DNA from: CAZCDS01 sp964497585
GTDB lineage: Bacteria > Desulfobacterota > Desulfomonilia > Desulfomonilales > Desulfomonilaceae
NCBI GenBank assembly: GCA_964497585.1
Contig: CAZCDS010000007.1
Location: forward strand, 62,001-126,000
Reading direction: 5' to 3'
DNA: 64,000 bases
Part shown: one piece after another, positions 8,513-16,926 of the stretch
Position numbering within the stretch: the first letter of the stretch is position 1
How the letters are laid out: each line of letters starts with the position of its first letter
Program-made: the position numbers and the translations under genes
Notes under the pieces: model-generated
Seen by the model: only the letters and a program-made list of their open reading frames with translations
Told to the model about the DNA's origin: nothing
The model's database searches: none

Positions 8513-9256
8513 TTGCCCCGATTCCTCATCATTCTCCTCCAGTTGACTCTGGTCGCGACGCTCGCCGCGCCGATGAGCGGGCCGAACCTCGCCCGAGCCG
8601 CTGATGACCCCGATCTGGCCAACTTCTATTTCTTCCCGAATCGCCCCACCGCGCACGAGTTTCCCATGGGCGCCCTCAACGGCAATCCGATCTCGCTTCG
8701 GGACCTGCGCGGCAAAGTAGTTCTTCTCAACTTCTGGCGCCGGGCCTGTCAATTCTGCAAGCGAGAGAAGGGCCTGCTTCGAAAAATGGTAAGGGCGATC
8801 AATCGTCCCGGCCTGGTGGTGCTCTGCGTAGACCTCTGGGACAGTCCCGCGTGGGTGAAGAAAGACGCAAAATCGTTCGGGGGAGACCTGCTCTTCGCGA
8901 CGCGATACGGGAACGCGAAGGCCCTCCTGGAAAACGTGGTCGGCGGACGACCGATGGGATTCTACATTCTCAACCGCATGCGGGAGGCGGTTTACGAGGT
9001 CAAGGGATTCCCCACCACGTACGTCATCGACAAGGAAGGACGGGTCATTGCAGGCCATCTCGGGATGGCGAGGTGGAACGTTCCCTCGATCCGTGGGTGG
9101 ATCGAGGAGCTTGTGACGGCCTCACCGACAAGGGTGACCGTCGCGTCGGAAGACTATGAGCTTCCCGCGTGGCTGGATCATCTCCTTGCCAGCCGCGTGC
9201 AGACCCGGAAATCGGGGAAAGGACCAACGCGGGGCCCAAGAGTAGCTCCACGCTAG
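8513..9256 (+). CDS. Exported TlpA/thioredoxin-like redox protein
   Basis: The TTG at 8513 is chosen because GGGAGGG sits 5 nt upstream and the product then begins with a clean signal peptide (PRFLIILLQLTLVATLAAP, cleavage near ARA-AD). The mature part is a thioredoxin fold of the AhpC/TlpA family: GKVVLLNFWRRACQFCKREK contains the CxxC active site (CQFC in place of the usual CGPC), and FPTTYVIDKEGRVIAGHLG contains the cis-proline and the typical end. It probably reduces or oxidises thiols in the periplasm. The product is 247 residues with a basic tail of about 30 residues. An ArsR regulator follows. Confidence 0.88.
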   Translation: MPRFLIILLQLTLVATLAAPMSGPNLARAADDPDLANFYFFPNRPTAHEFPMGALNGNPISLRDLRGKVVLLNFWRRACQFCKREKGLLRKMVRAINRPGLVVLCVDLWDSPAWVKKDAKSFGGDLLFATRYGNAKALLENVVGGRPMGFYILNRMREAVYEVKGFPTTYVIDKEGRVIAGHLGMARWNVPSIRGWIEELVTASPTRVTVASEDYELPAWLDHLLASRVQTRKSGKGPTRGPRVAPR

Positions 9257-9303
9257 CGTCTCGTTCCAGATGGTCTCGATCACGCGAAAGGTGTGTATTT
9301 GTC

Positions 9304-9390
9304 ATGGAAATCTGGATACTTATCGGGATATTCGCCCTATGGTTCATCGTCAACAAGTGGGTGCTGCCGGCAGCCGGCGTTTCCACGTGA
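9304..9390 (+). CDS. Small membrane peptide, 28 residues
   Basis: A short frame, MEIWILIGIFALWFIVNKWV plus eight residues, lies between the TlpA-like and arsR genes. It is a single hydrophobic segment with a weak AAAGG about 11 nt upstream of its ATG. No cysteine is present. It is too short for confident calling; its place in a same-strand gene string supports it. Confidence 0.4.
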   Translation: MEIWILIGIFALWFIVNKWVLPAAGVST

Positions 9391-9485
9391 ATGAGTACTG
9401 CGTGCGCCCCCGGGACCCGGGACGCGGGGAATTCCAGGACCGGCTGCGCTGAGAACGAGCGTACCGGGCAAGCCGAGAAAGGCTC

Positions 9486-9842
9486 ATGAGCACTGCAATC
9501 AGGAAAGACAAGACGGAAGACCTGCAGGACCTGGATGCAATCTTTCAAGAGATCAAGGGAAAGGAATTCTCCGCAGAAGCGGAGATTCTCAAGGCACTGG
9601 GCCACCCGATCCGCCTAAAGATCGTATACGGACTCATGCGAGTCGGTGGATGCAATGTCAAAAATATGCAGGAATGCCTCGGTCTCCATCAGGCGACCGT
9701 TTCACAGCATCTGATCCATCTCAAGAGCCGCGGCATCATTGACTCCACCCGCCAGGGTCTGCAAATGATTTACAGCGTGACCAATCCCGTGGCCCAGGCT
9801 CTCGTGAAATGCCTCTCCGAGAAGGACTTTCGAGACGAGTAA
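9486..9842 (+). CDS. ArsR-family winged-helix transcriptional regulator
   Basis: This 118-residue protein has the ArsR winged helix: ILKALGHPIRLKIVYGLMRVGGCNVKNM, then the recognition region LGLHQATVSQHLIHLKSRGI and a wing ending in IYSV. The metal-binding ELCVCDL box of classic ArsR is replaced by GGCNVKNMQECLG, which still has two cysteines but spaced differently, so a redox or thiol signal is as likely as a metal. It follows the TlpA-like gene and may control it. A hairpin terminator follows at 10011. Confidence 0.88.
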   Translation: MSTAIRKDKTEDLQDLDAIFQEIKGKEFSAEAEILKALGHPIRLKIVYGLMRVGGCNVKNMQECLGLHQATVSQHLIHLKSRGIIDSTRQGLQMIYSVTNPVAQALVKCLSEKDFRDE

Positions 9843-10010
9843 CATCCCTGCCCCAGGTGCCCCGCAAGTGATCATCGCGGCCCCGTAGACAGTAACTACC
9901 GGCACGCCTGTCCGAACGCAGAAACGGAAAGCCCCTTTCACGGCACGGACCGTCAGAGCAATCGTACAATCATTGCGTCATTAACGGTAGCTCACATTGC
10001 GATCGGACTG

Positions 10011-10040
10011 AGCCGGGTTTATAAGACCCGGCTTTCTTAC
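10011..10040 (+). terminator. Rho-independent terminator after arsR
   Basis: AGCCGGGT (10011-10018) pairs with ACCCGGCT (10026-10033) around a 7-nt loop, and TTCTTAC follows. On the other strand no T-run follows, so it serves the plus strand. Confidence 0.75.
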
Positions 10041-10115
10041 GGCCGGTCTTGACCGGGGAGACCTTCTCTTTCCGCAACACGCTTCCGAGATGAGCTATCC
10101 GACGAGGAATTCCTG

Positions 10116-12554
10116 TCACTTCTTGCGGGTGGATTGGAGGAGCTGCGCCACCTGAGGATGTCCGCTGTCTGAAGCCACGGATGACGGTGAGATCCCTTCC
10201 TTGTTCCTGGCGAAAGGATCGGCTCCCTTTTCGAGCAGCATCTTGACGACGTTCGCGTGTCCGTTTTGCGCAGCCAGGAAGAGCGCGGTGGCCCCCTTGC
10301 GGTCCACCGCACGGACCGACGCGCCGTTTTCCAACAGGACCTTCACCGTTTCCTCGTGTCCTCTTGCCGAGGCGAGCATCAGGGCGGTCTCCTGTTGATC
10401 GTTGCGCGCGGCGATCGGCGCTCCCTTCTCCAGGAGCAGTTTGACCACGTCGGTGTGACCGTTCTGCGCTGCCCCCATAAGGGCCGTGTTCCCCGAGCTG
10501 GCGGGTACCGCCGGATTCGCCCCCTTATCCAGGAGCAGCCGGACAATCTCTGTATGACCCTTCTCGGACGCCTGTATCAGAGGGGTGTTTCGGGACTTGC
10601 TCCGAATGTTGACATCCGCTCCGTGTTTGCACAGTTGTTCAACGATGCTCCTGTAGCCGTTCTGCGCGGCATAGATCAGAGGTGTTGCGCCGCCGTTATT
10701 TCGTGCGTTCACCTCGGCGCCGTTATCCAGGAGCACTTTGGCGGCATCGGCCTTGCCGTTGTTCGCGGCCCAGGCGAGAGCAGTGGAGTTGTAGCCGATC
10801 AGGGCGTTCACTTTCGCGCCACTTTTGATGAGCAATTTCAGGATCTCTGTGTGGCCGAGCGCGGCTGCCAGCGTCAGAGGCGTGTCCTTGTACGGCGTCC
10901 GCGCGTCGACCTTGGCCCCGGAATCGAGGGCCCTTTTCACCGAATCCACATCGCCCACAAGCACGGCGCGGAAGAGATCGTTTCCAATGGTGAAATCCTT
11001 CTTACGGGGCACTCGGCTCATAAGGATTCTGACCACGTCGCGGTGACCGTAGCGGGACGCATTGCTCAGCGCGGTCCTCCCTCTGAAATCCTTTGCGGTC
11101 ACGTCCGATCCGGCTTCGAGCAGCATCCGTACGATCTCGGTGTTTCCCTTGTACGCGGCGAGCAGCAGCGCCGTGCTGCCCTTCGCGTTCATAGCCTTCA
11201 CGTTTGCTCCCCGTTCCAGGAGGAGTTTGACCACATCATTGCGACCATTGCGGGCGGCCTCGGTGAGGGCCGATTCCTCTTCTTTGTTCTTTGCATCGGG
11301 GTTTGCCCCCCGGTCCAGGAGCAGTCTCACGATGGCCGTGTGCCCCATGGCCGAGGCCGCGATGAGGGCGGTATTACCTGAATCGTCCTTTGCTTCGAGA
11401 TCCGGTTTCTGGCCCAGGATCAGTTTGACGACCGGGAGATGCCCCTTCTCAGCAGCGAGGATAAGAGAGGAACGGTTACGATCGTCCCGCTCGGTGGTTA
11501 TGTCGAGCAGTTCGGCTCGGAGTTCTTTAACCCGGCTGAGATTTCCCGACGCAACGGCGTTGAGCAGCGACCGTTTGAGCTTCCATGACGGGGTCACCGT
11601 CCCGGTGAACGTGAGGGGAAAGGCTCCGCTGTGCCGACCCTCGAACTGGGGATGCTGAAGTCCGCCGGTGGCTTCCCTCGTCATGTCGTAGGCGTACTGA
11701 TATGCCTCGTTGACCGTGACGCTCCCGTCCCGATTGGTGTCGGCCTTTCCCCGGAGGCCCTGAAGCAGGAAATGGGTAAAGACTCCGTTCTTGAGCTTCG
11801 GTTGTCCTTCTATTTCCTTCATTTCATAGGACGTCTCGTTGGGGCCGGCGGAGGTCAGGATTACCCTGCCTGTTGTGTGCTTGAAATCCCGCATGAAGAT
11901 CTCGATGTTCGGGGGCAGACCCTTCGTGTTCCCGGCCCACTCGGAGAACCCACCCGAATGGCATGCGTCCGCGATCACGAGTACCCGATCCGTCTCCAAC
12001 CCCTGGAGAAATTTCAGTCCGCTCATCTTCACACCGGTCGCTGCCATATACCCGGGTTCCACGTCGTACGGGGCGAAGTAGAAGTCGGAGGTGCGCTGGG
12101 GATCATACTCGCCGTGGCCGCTGAGGAACAGAATTATCGTATCGTTCTTCCCCGTCTTTCTCAGATCATGGGTGAGGAACTTCCTAATCGCCCGCTGCGT
12201 AGCCTTTTCATTCGTAAGGATCTTGATGTGCTTTTTCCCGAAAAGATGCTCCTCTTTCTTGAGCATATCGCCGAATGCCTTCGCGTCGTTGGCCGCGAAA
12301 TCGAGTTTGCGGATTCTCGGATCACGGTACTGCGAAATGCCAACCACGAGTGAGTAAAGATCACCGGGAGGCCGGCTAACAGAGGTCTGATGCGTGCCCG
12401 GTTGCGCCTCGGCCGCCCATATATCGCAGTGGATCCCCAGGAGGAGTACAAGCAGACAAAGTAAGGTAACCGGCAGTCGCACCACTGCACGTGACGTGTG
12501 TCCGACCCTTGACCGGATGGACTCAGGGAGAATAATCGGGCTCAGATCGTTCAT
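10116..12554 (-). CDS. Exported caspase-like protease with C-terminal ankyrin repeats
   Basis: This 812-residue protein starts with a long basic n-region and a signal-like hydrophobic core (VTLLCLLVLLLGIHC, about residues 29-43). Residues about 63-310 are a caspase/metacaspase-type C14 domain with the catalytic dyad in view: His147 in LFLSGHGEY and Cys198 in VIADACHSGGF. Residues about 325-812 hold roughly 15 ankyrin repeats (TALxxAAxxGHxxVVxLLLxxGA). The likely place of action is the periplasm or cell surface, with the repeats selecting a partner. GGAGAGAGGG precedes the ATG. It is not in an operon with a recognised partner. Ankyrin-repeat count is by eye. Confidence 0.9.
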   Translation of the reverse strand: MNDLSPIILPESIRSRVGHTSRAVVRLPVTLLCLLVLLLGIHCDIWAAEAQPGTHQTSVSRPPGDLYSLVVGISQYRDPRIRKLDFAANDAKAFGDMLKKEEHLFGKKHIKILTNEKATQRAIRKFLTHDLRKTGKNDTIILFLSGHGEYDPQRTSDFYFAPYDVEPGYMAATGVKMSGLKFLQGLETDRVLVIADACHSGGFSEWAGNTKGLPPNIEIFMRDFKHTTGRVILTSAGPNETSYEMKEIEGQPKLKNGVFTHFLLQGLRGKADTNRDGSVTVNEAYQYAYDMTREATGGLQHPQFEGRHSGAFPLTFTGTVTPSWKLKRSLLNAVASGNLSRVKELRAELLDITTERDDRNRSSLILAAEKGHLPVVKLILGQKPDLEAKDDSGNTALIAASAMGHTAIVRLLLDRGANPDAKNKEEESALTEAARNGRNDVVKLLLERGANVKAMNAKGSTALLLAAYKGNTEIVRMLLEAGSDVTAKDFRGRTALSNASRYGHRDVVRILMSRVPRKKDFTIGNDLFRAVLVGDVDSVKRALDSGAKVDARTPYKDTPLTLAAALGHTEILKLLIKSGAKVNALIGYNSTALAWAANNGKADAAKVLLDNGAEVNARNNGGATPLIYAAQNGYRSIVEQLCKHGADVNIRSKSRNTPLIQASEKGHTEIVRLLLDKGANPAVPASSGNTALMGAAQNGHTDVVKLLLEKGAPIAARNDQQETALMLASARGHEETVKVLLENGASVRAVDRKGATALFLAAQNGHANVVKMLLEKGADPFARNKEGISPSSVASDSGHPQVAQLLQSTRKK

Positions 12555-12720
12555 CCCTCTCTCCGAGTTCTGCAGGGATTGATGATCTATGTCGGCAAAT
12601 TCGGAAACGCTCCCACGGTCACGCGGGACGTTCCTCTTCCCGACGGTTCAGCGGTGCTGCGGGCCCTGCCTCGGTATGGCTTCCATAGGGAGGCCTCTCT
12701 ATGGCCTGTGGTTCGCATCA

Positions 12721-12867
12721 CTATTCGCCCGTCGGCAGTACTGTCGTCATCTCAGGAACGGCGTGGGGATCGCCCGGCTCTTCGTCGGCACCGGCCATGG
12801 AAAGGACTATCCCGGACGCGAAGACCGCCAAGGCCAAGAGAAGTGCCACGAGTCTCATGATTTTCAC
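12721..12867 (-). CDS. Small exported peptide, 48 residues
   Basis: A GTG start at 12867 has GGGAGG 9 nt upstream. The product begins MKIMRLVALLLALAVFASGI, a standard signal peptide, with cleavage likely near SMA-GA. That leaves a mature acidic peptide of about 23 residues with four prolines (start ADEEPGDPHAVPEM). A promoter lies about 195 nt upstream at 13062-13089. The gene is transcribed in the same direction as the caspase-ankyrin gene and sits just upstream of it, so they might be co-transcribed. Function unknown. Confidence 0.5.
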   Translation of the reverse strand: MKIMRLVALLLALAVFASGIVLSMAGADEEPGDPHAVPEMTTVLPTGE

Positions 12868-13545
12868 GGGTATTGCCTCCCTTCTTCCTGGTTCGTCGCC
12901 AGGGGGCTCGGAGGAGGATTTCCGATCGGTCGCCCCCTCGTTGCGTCTATTCCGCCCGACGGTGGATTCGCCTGTCGCAGGAACCTCGATGGACAGAATG
13001 CACGTGGGAGATCATTTGTCCGGACCGGGCATACCGCGTCCTCGCAACTGATGTCCCTTTTATTATAATAGCTTTTTCTCGGCATTCAATCGAGACCCTG
13101 CTGCGCCAGACGTCGATCGGCATGTACCACCATCAGGCTTCGCTGTCCAGCTTCTTGCGCGGGCATCGGCCCGACTGGTTGAAGGATTCCCGGCTGTGAT
13201 GGGACCGCCGTGCCAACTGCAATGACAACGATACCTCCCATTCACGCCCTGCGCGGTCCCTCTCAGCCGGGCTCAGGTTCCCCTCCGGCGTTTCAACATG
13301 CGCCTGGGGGTGCCTCTGTACGATTCATTCGCGGTGCCACAATTTCCCTTACAAAAATTTTCCAGAGAGATGTTCCGGTGGGAATTCACCGCGGGGCATT
13401 TGCGGCAAGAATGCCGTTGCCGGCGCCCTCTCAAATAAACCTCTTCACCAGACTCTCGGGTAACTTTCGCGCGGTAAGCCTTGCCCCGGCCCCACGGCGG
13501 TCTTATTTTCTTGGGACGGTCCCATCGACGAGAGGTGAGCACCGA
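12868..13545. other. Gap holding a minus-strand promoter
   Basis: Apart from the promoter at 13062-13089 and the long leader of the small exported peptide, I see no supported gene in this stretch. Confidence 0.4.
13062..13089 (-). promoter_or_regulatory. Sigma-70-like promoter
   Basis: On the minus strand, TTGAAT (13089-13084), a 16-nt spacer and a perfect TATAAT (13067-13062). It points at the small exported peptide gene (start 12867) and probably the caspase-ankyrin gene beyond it. Confidence 0.55.
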
Positions 13546-14151
13546 ATGAAAATGAGAATATACTCGGACTACGCCTGACCCTACTGCTATCTCGGCAAAG
13601 GTCTTGTCGAAGCGCTGGAAAAGGAATTCCCCCTCGATGTGGAGTGGGTTGGCTTTGAGCTGAGGCCGGAGATGCCCCAGGAGGGAGTACCCCTTGCAAG
13701 CAGGTTTTCTCCGGAAAAAATCAAGATTATATACGAGAACCTGCAGAAGATGGGAGCTCCGTTAGGAATCCGCTTCGGAAAGGTATCGGTCACTCCCAAC
13801 ACGCACCTGGCGCTCCAGGCGAGCGAATATGCCCGGGAGAGGGGGCATTACCATTCATTTCACGACAGACTCTTTCACGCCTTCTTCACCGACACCCGTG
13901 ACATCGGGAAACTCGAGGTGATTCTCGACCTGGCCGAGGCTGACGGCCTGGACCCCGATGACCTCCGGACGAATCTGGTCGGGAGGCGCTACACCTCGAG
14001 ACTGGCCGAGTCGCGCGCTGAAGGAGAACGCCTCGGCGTCACTGCGATTCCGGCATTCGTACTGGACGACAAGCTCAAGATCGTCGGTGCGCGGTCCCTC
14101 GACTTTTTCAGAGAGCAGATACGGTCCCTTTTGCACGAGGGGGAGAATTAG
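13546..14151 (+). CDS. Selenocysteine-containing DsbA/FrnE-like thiol oxidoreductase
   Basis: The ATG at 13546 (GAGGTG 8 nt upstream) opens a frame that meets TGA at 13576-13578 and then continues for 190 codons without a break. The TGA stands exactly at the first cysteine of the thioredoxin active site: SDYA-U-PYCYLGKG instead of SDYxCPYCYLG. The rest matches the FrnE/DsbA family (COG2761): ELRPEMPQEGVPL, the helical insert YHSFHDRLFHAFF, and the cis-proline GVTAIPAFVLDD. A SECIS-like hairpin sits at 13592-13610. The product is 201 residues with Sec at 11 and no signal peptide, so it is probably cytoplasmic. resB-ccsA follow downstream. Confidence 0.88.
13592..13610 (+). promoter_or_regulatory. 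Bacterial SECIS-like hairpin
   Basis: TCGGCAA (13592-13598) pairs with TTGTCGA (13604-13610), one G-T wobble, around the loop AGGTC. The loop G-T falls at the 23rd-24th nt after the TGA. Stem position and a GU in the apical loop fit bacterial SECIS elements bound by SelB. Confidence 0.7.
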
Positions 14152-14466
14152 CGGTAGGGGAGAGAGTAGGTCGCAAAGGTCGTACAAGTCACCGATCAAC
14201 TGGCGTATGTCTTCGACACCATGGGTTGCAGCAGATCGTTTCACGGCGAGGTGTCCTTTCTGTGGGATATCTCGGGATCCATCTCGACGCGCCGTCGCTA
14301 AACAACGCGCCAAGATGTCAATGCGTCAATCTGTTGAACGGACGGGAAGAATGGTATATTCTCATAGCTTGTCTTGCGGGGCGGTCCGTTGGCTGCCCAT
14401 TCCATAGCGCCCGGGTCCGGGATGCGCATTTTCGAGAAAGGCGTGGGAGTAGACCGGAGTAACCAT
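14152..14466. other. Gap upstream of resB
   Basis: No gene seen. A weak promoter candidate on the plus strand is TTGAAC (14334-14339), a 15-nt spacer and TATATT (14355-14360). Confidence 0.35.
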
Positions 14467-15813
14467 TTGAAGAGTGGCACGAAGAAAGAGAAAAAGCCTT
14501 CCATCTTTGACGAGACCATCGCCTTTTTCACCTCGGTGAGGACGACTATTGGACTCCTGTTTGGTCTTGCGGCCGCGTCGATCGTCGGGACGGTGGTACC
14601 GCAGCAGATGAGCCTGGAAGAGATCGGTCGAACCGCGTCGCCGTTCGTCCTGAGGCTCGTGGCCATCCTCGATCTGAACAAGCTCTACCAAAGCTGGTGG
14701 TTCCTCTTGCTCCTTGCCTTGCTCGCGCTCAACCTCCTTGCCTGCCTCCTGCAACGGGCACCGGCCATCCTGTCCCAATGGAATCCGGCCAACCGAAAGA
14801 AGACGTTCAGTTTCAAACTCCAGGACACCAGGAGCGTGGATGATGTCAAAACCGCGCTCGGTCAAGCTCTGTCCCCACATCTCGGAACGCCTAAGAACGA
14901 GGTCAGCGAGAGCGACACCGTTTCTCTCACGTGGGTCAAACAGCGGGCTCATCTGCTCGGCTTCCCGCTCATGCATACAGCCATCATCATTGTGCTCGTA
15001 GGCGGGCTCCTGGGGCTCTTGTACGGATTCAAGGGACATGTGGAGATCCCGGAAGGAGAGGTCACGAACCAATACCTCCGCATCCCGTCGAACCAGGTCG
15101 GTACGCTCCCATTCTGGATAGCCGTTGACAAGTTCACGCTCAAACGCTATCCCAACGGACAACCAAAGGAATTCCGCAGCGACGTACGGCTCCTGCAAAA
15201 CGGAAAGGTGGTCCTGCAGGGCCCGATTCTCGTCAACAGTCCTTTGACGTACCAGCGTATCTCACTCTATCAGGCCGATTATCGCCTGCAGGGGATCAAG
15301 GGTGTCGACTTCAGCATCACCAGTCCTGGTGGAAAGAATCAGCGGGTGACAGTGAAGCCGGGTGGGAAGCTCCAAATACCGGGCACGAAGGATAGCATAA
15401 GGCTTCTCGGCCTAGATCCGGGTGGCTCGGCCAGGGGTGCAGGCGCTCAAATCGCGATTGAGGCTGCCGGCCGGAAACCGCGCAAAATTGCCGTCTTCAA
15501 AACGGACTCGACCCCAGCCAAGGTCGGGAGTGTCGAGATCCGTTTCGCCGGATACACTCCGCTGTACGCCACCGGCCTGCAGATCGGATACGACCCGGGA
15601 ACCCGGCTGGTGTGGGTCGGCTGTGGACTGCTCATCGCAGGTTTTTTCCTCATCTTGTTCACGAATCACCGTCACCTGAACCTCGAAATCGAGAAGGGAG
15701 CCGATGGCATGACCCAGGTCAAAGTCTCGGGAAGCAGCCGGAAGCAACGCCGCGAGTTCCGGGAAGCAATAGAGGAGGCCGTGCGGGGAGCCTTGAAAGG
15801 GGACCGGGCCTGA
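14467..15813 (+). CDS. resB: Cytochrome c biogenesis protein ResB (Ccs1)
   Basis: ResB works with CcsA to deliver haem and attach it to apocytochrome c outside the membrane (System II). Visible: an N-terminal pair of membrane segments (TTIGLLFGLAAASIVGTVVPQ and WWFLLLLALLALNLLACLLQ), a third (LMHTAIIIVLVGGLLGLLYG), a large periplasmic domain, and a last segment (LVWVGCGLLIAGFFLILFTN). The TTG at 14467 has GGAG 7 nt upstream; an ATG at 14422 is an alternative with a poorer ribosome site. ccsA follows. Confidence 0.88.
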   Translation: MKSGTKKEKKPSIFDETIAFFTSVRTTIGLLFGLAAASIVGTVVPQQMSLEEIGRTASPFVLRLVAILDLNKLYQSWWFLLLLALLALNLLACLLQRAPAILSQWNPANRKKTFSFKLQDTRSVDDVKTALGQALSPHLGTPKNEVSESDTVSLTWVKQRAHLLGFPLMHTAIIIVLVGGLLGLLYGFKGHVEIPEGEVTNQYLRIPSNQVGTLPFWIAVDKFTLKRYPNGQPKEFRSDVRLLQNGKVVLQGPILVNSPLTYQRISLYQADYRLQGIKGVDFSITSPGGKNQRVTVKPGGKLQIPGTKDSIRLLGLDPGGSARGAGAQIAIEAAGRKPRKIAVFKTDSTPAKVGSVEIRFAGYTPLYATGLQIGYDPGTRLVWVGCGLLIAGFFLILFTNHRHLNLEIEKGADGMTQVKVSGSSRKQRREFREAIEEAVRGALKGDRA

Positions 15814-15865
15814 TCCATGAGAGACAAGTCAGCCAAGGACAATCTATGACAGGGCGGACCATGAC

Positions 15866-16684
15866 ATGACGAGCACTGATCTCAATTCCTATGTAACCTT
15901 CGGATACCTAGCCTGTGGCGTGTTTGCTCTTGTGGCGTACGTTGCCGGGTCCGCGCGTGATTGGATGCACAAGGCCGTATTCGGCTTCCTGGTGGTCCTG
16001 TGGGTGATTCACACGGGCTCGATCGGCCTGAGGTGGGTGGAATCGTACCAAATGGGTATCGGTCACGCCCCCCTTTCAAACCTCTACGAGTCCCTGGTCT
16101 TTTTCGCGTGGGCCCTTGCCCTGGCCCTCATCGTCATGAGATGGCGTTACAAGGCCGATCTCGTGGTTCTCGTGGGACTCCCCCTCGTGTTCCTGACCAT
16201 GGCATCGACCTTTCTCCTGGACGACACCATCAAGCCTCTGATTCCGGCGCTTCAGTCGAACTGGCTCGTTGCCCACGTGATCACCTGTTTTCTCGGATAT
16301 GCATGCTTTGCCATATCCTTTGTGGCTTCGGGGCTTCTCATCCTGGGACAGTCGTCAGACGCGGCGGGCAGACGCCTTCCAGCCGGCCGACTGCTTGACG
16401 AAATCGTCTACAAGTCGGTCCTTGTGGGTTTCCCCATGCTGACTATCGGCATCATCACCGGAGCGGCCTGGGCCGATTACGCCTGGGGAAGCTATTGGTC
16501 CTGGGATCCAAAGGAGACCTGGTCTCTCATCACATGGCTCGTTTATGCGGCGTTCCTTCACGCCAGATTTGCACGGGGCTGGTCGGGAAACAGAACCGCG
16601 CTCCTCTCACTTCTGGGGTTCATCGCAGTTCTCTTTACCTATTTCGGGGTCAATTATCTGCCGGGACTGCACAGCTACTTCTAG
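15866..16684 (+). CDS. ccsA: Cytochrome c biogenesis protein CcsA
   Basis: This 272-residue membrane protein has about eight hydrophobic segments and the tryptophan-rich WWD-type haem-handling motif WGSYWSWDPKETWSLITWLVYA near its C-terminal part. Histidines flanking this region (NWLVAHVITC, NYLPGLHSYF) are the expected haem ligands. It pairs with ResB 52 nt upstream to form the System II haem lyase. The ATG at 15866 is used; another ATG 5 nt earlier closes at once. Confidence 0.9.
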   Translation: MTSTDLNSYVTFGYLACGVFALVAYVAGSARDWMHKAVFGFLVVLWVIHTGSIGLRWVESYQMGIGHAPLSNLYESLVFFAWALALALIVMRWRYKADLVVLVGLPLVFLTMASTFLLDDTIKPLIPALQSNWLVAHVITCFLGYACFAISFVASGLLILGQSSDAAGRRLPAGRLLDEIVYKSVLVGFPMLTIGIITGAAWADYAWGSYWSWDPKETWSLITWLVYAAFLHARFARGWSGNRTALLSLLGFIAVLFTYFGVNYLPGLHSYF

Positions 16685-16926
16685 CCTCCGGTTCCGTCTC
16701 GCCCGTGGGGCCGGCACCGCAAGAGGAGAGGGGGCGAGGAAGTCGTCCGATCCCATGTACGGCACGGATTGTAAGGAAAAGCACTGGCGCACGAGCCGGC
16801 ACGGCCCCCTGTGAATGCCGAACCAATCTCTTCAATGGCTGACCGCTAAGAGTCACGGATCCCACGGAAACGGAGCGGAGAACGAATTCACCTGGGACCG
16901 GAAACCTGGCGACGATCACAATAGGC

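Noticed and set aside
13639..14151. A shorter DsbA-like gene starting after the TGA
   Set aside because: It would lack the first strand and the active-site motif of the family, and no ribosome site precedes that start; reading TGA as selenocysteine restores both.
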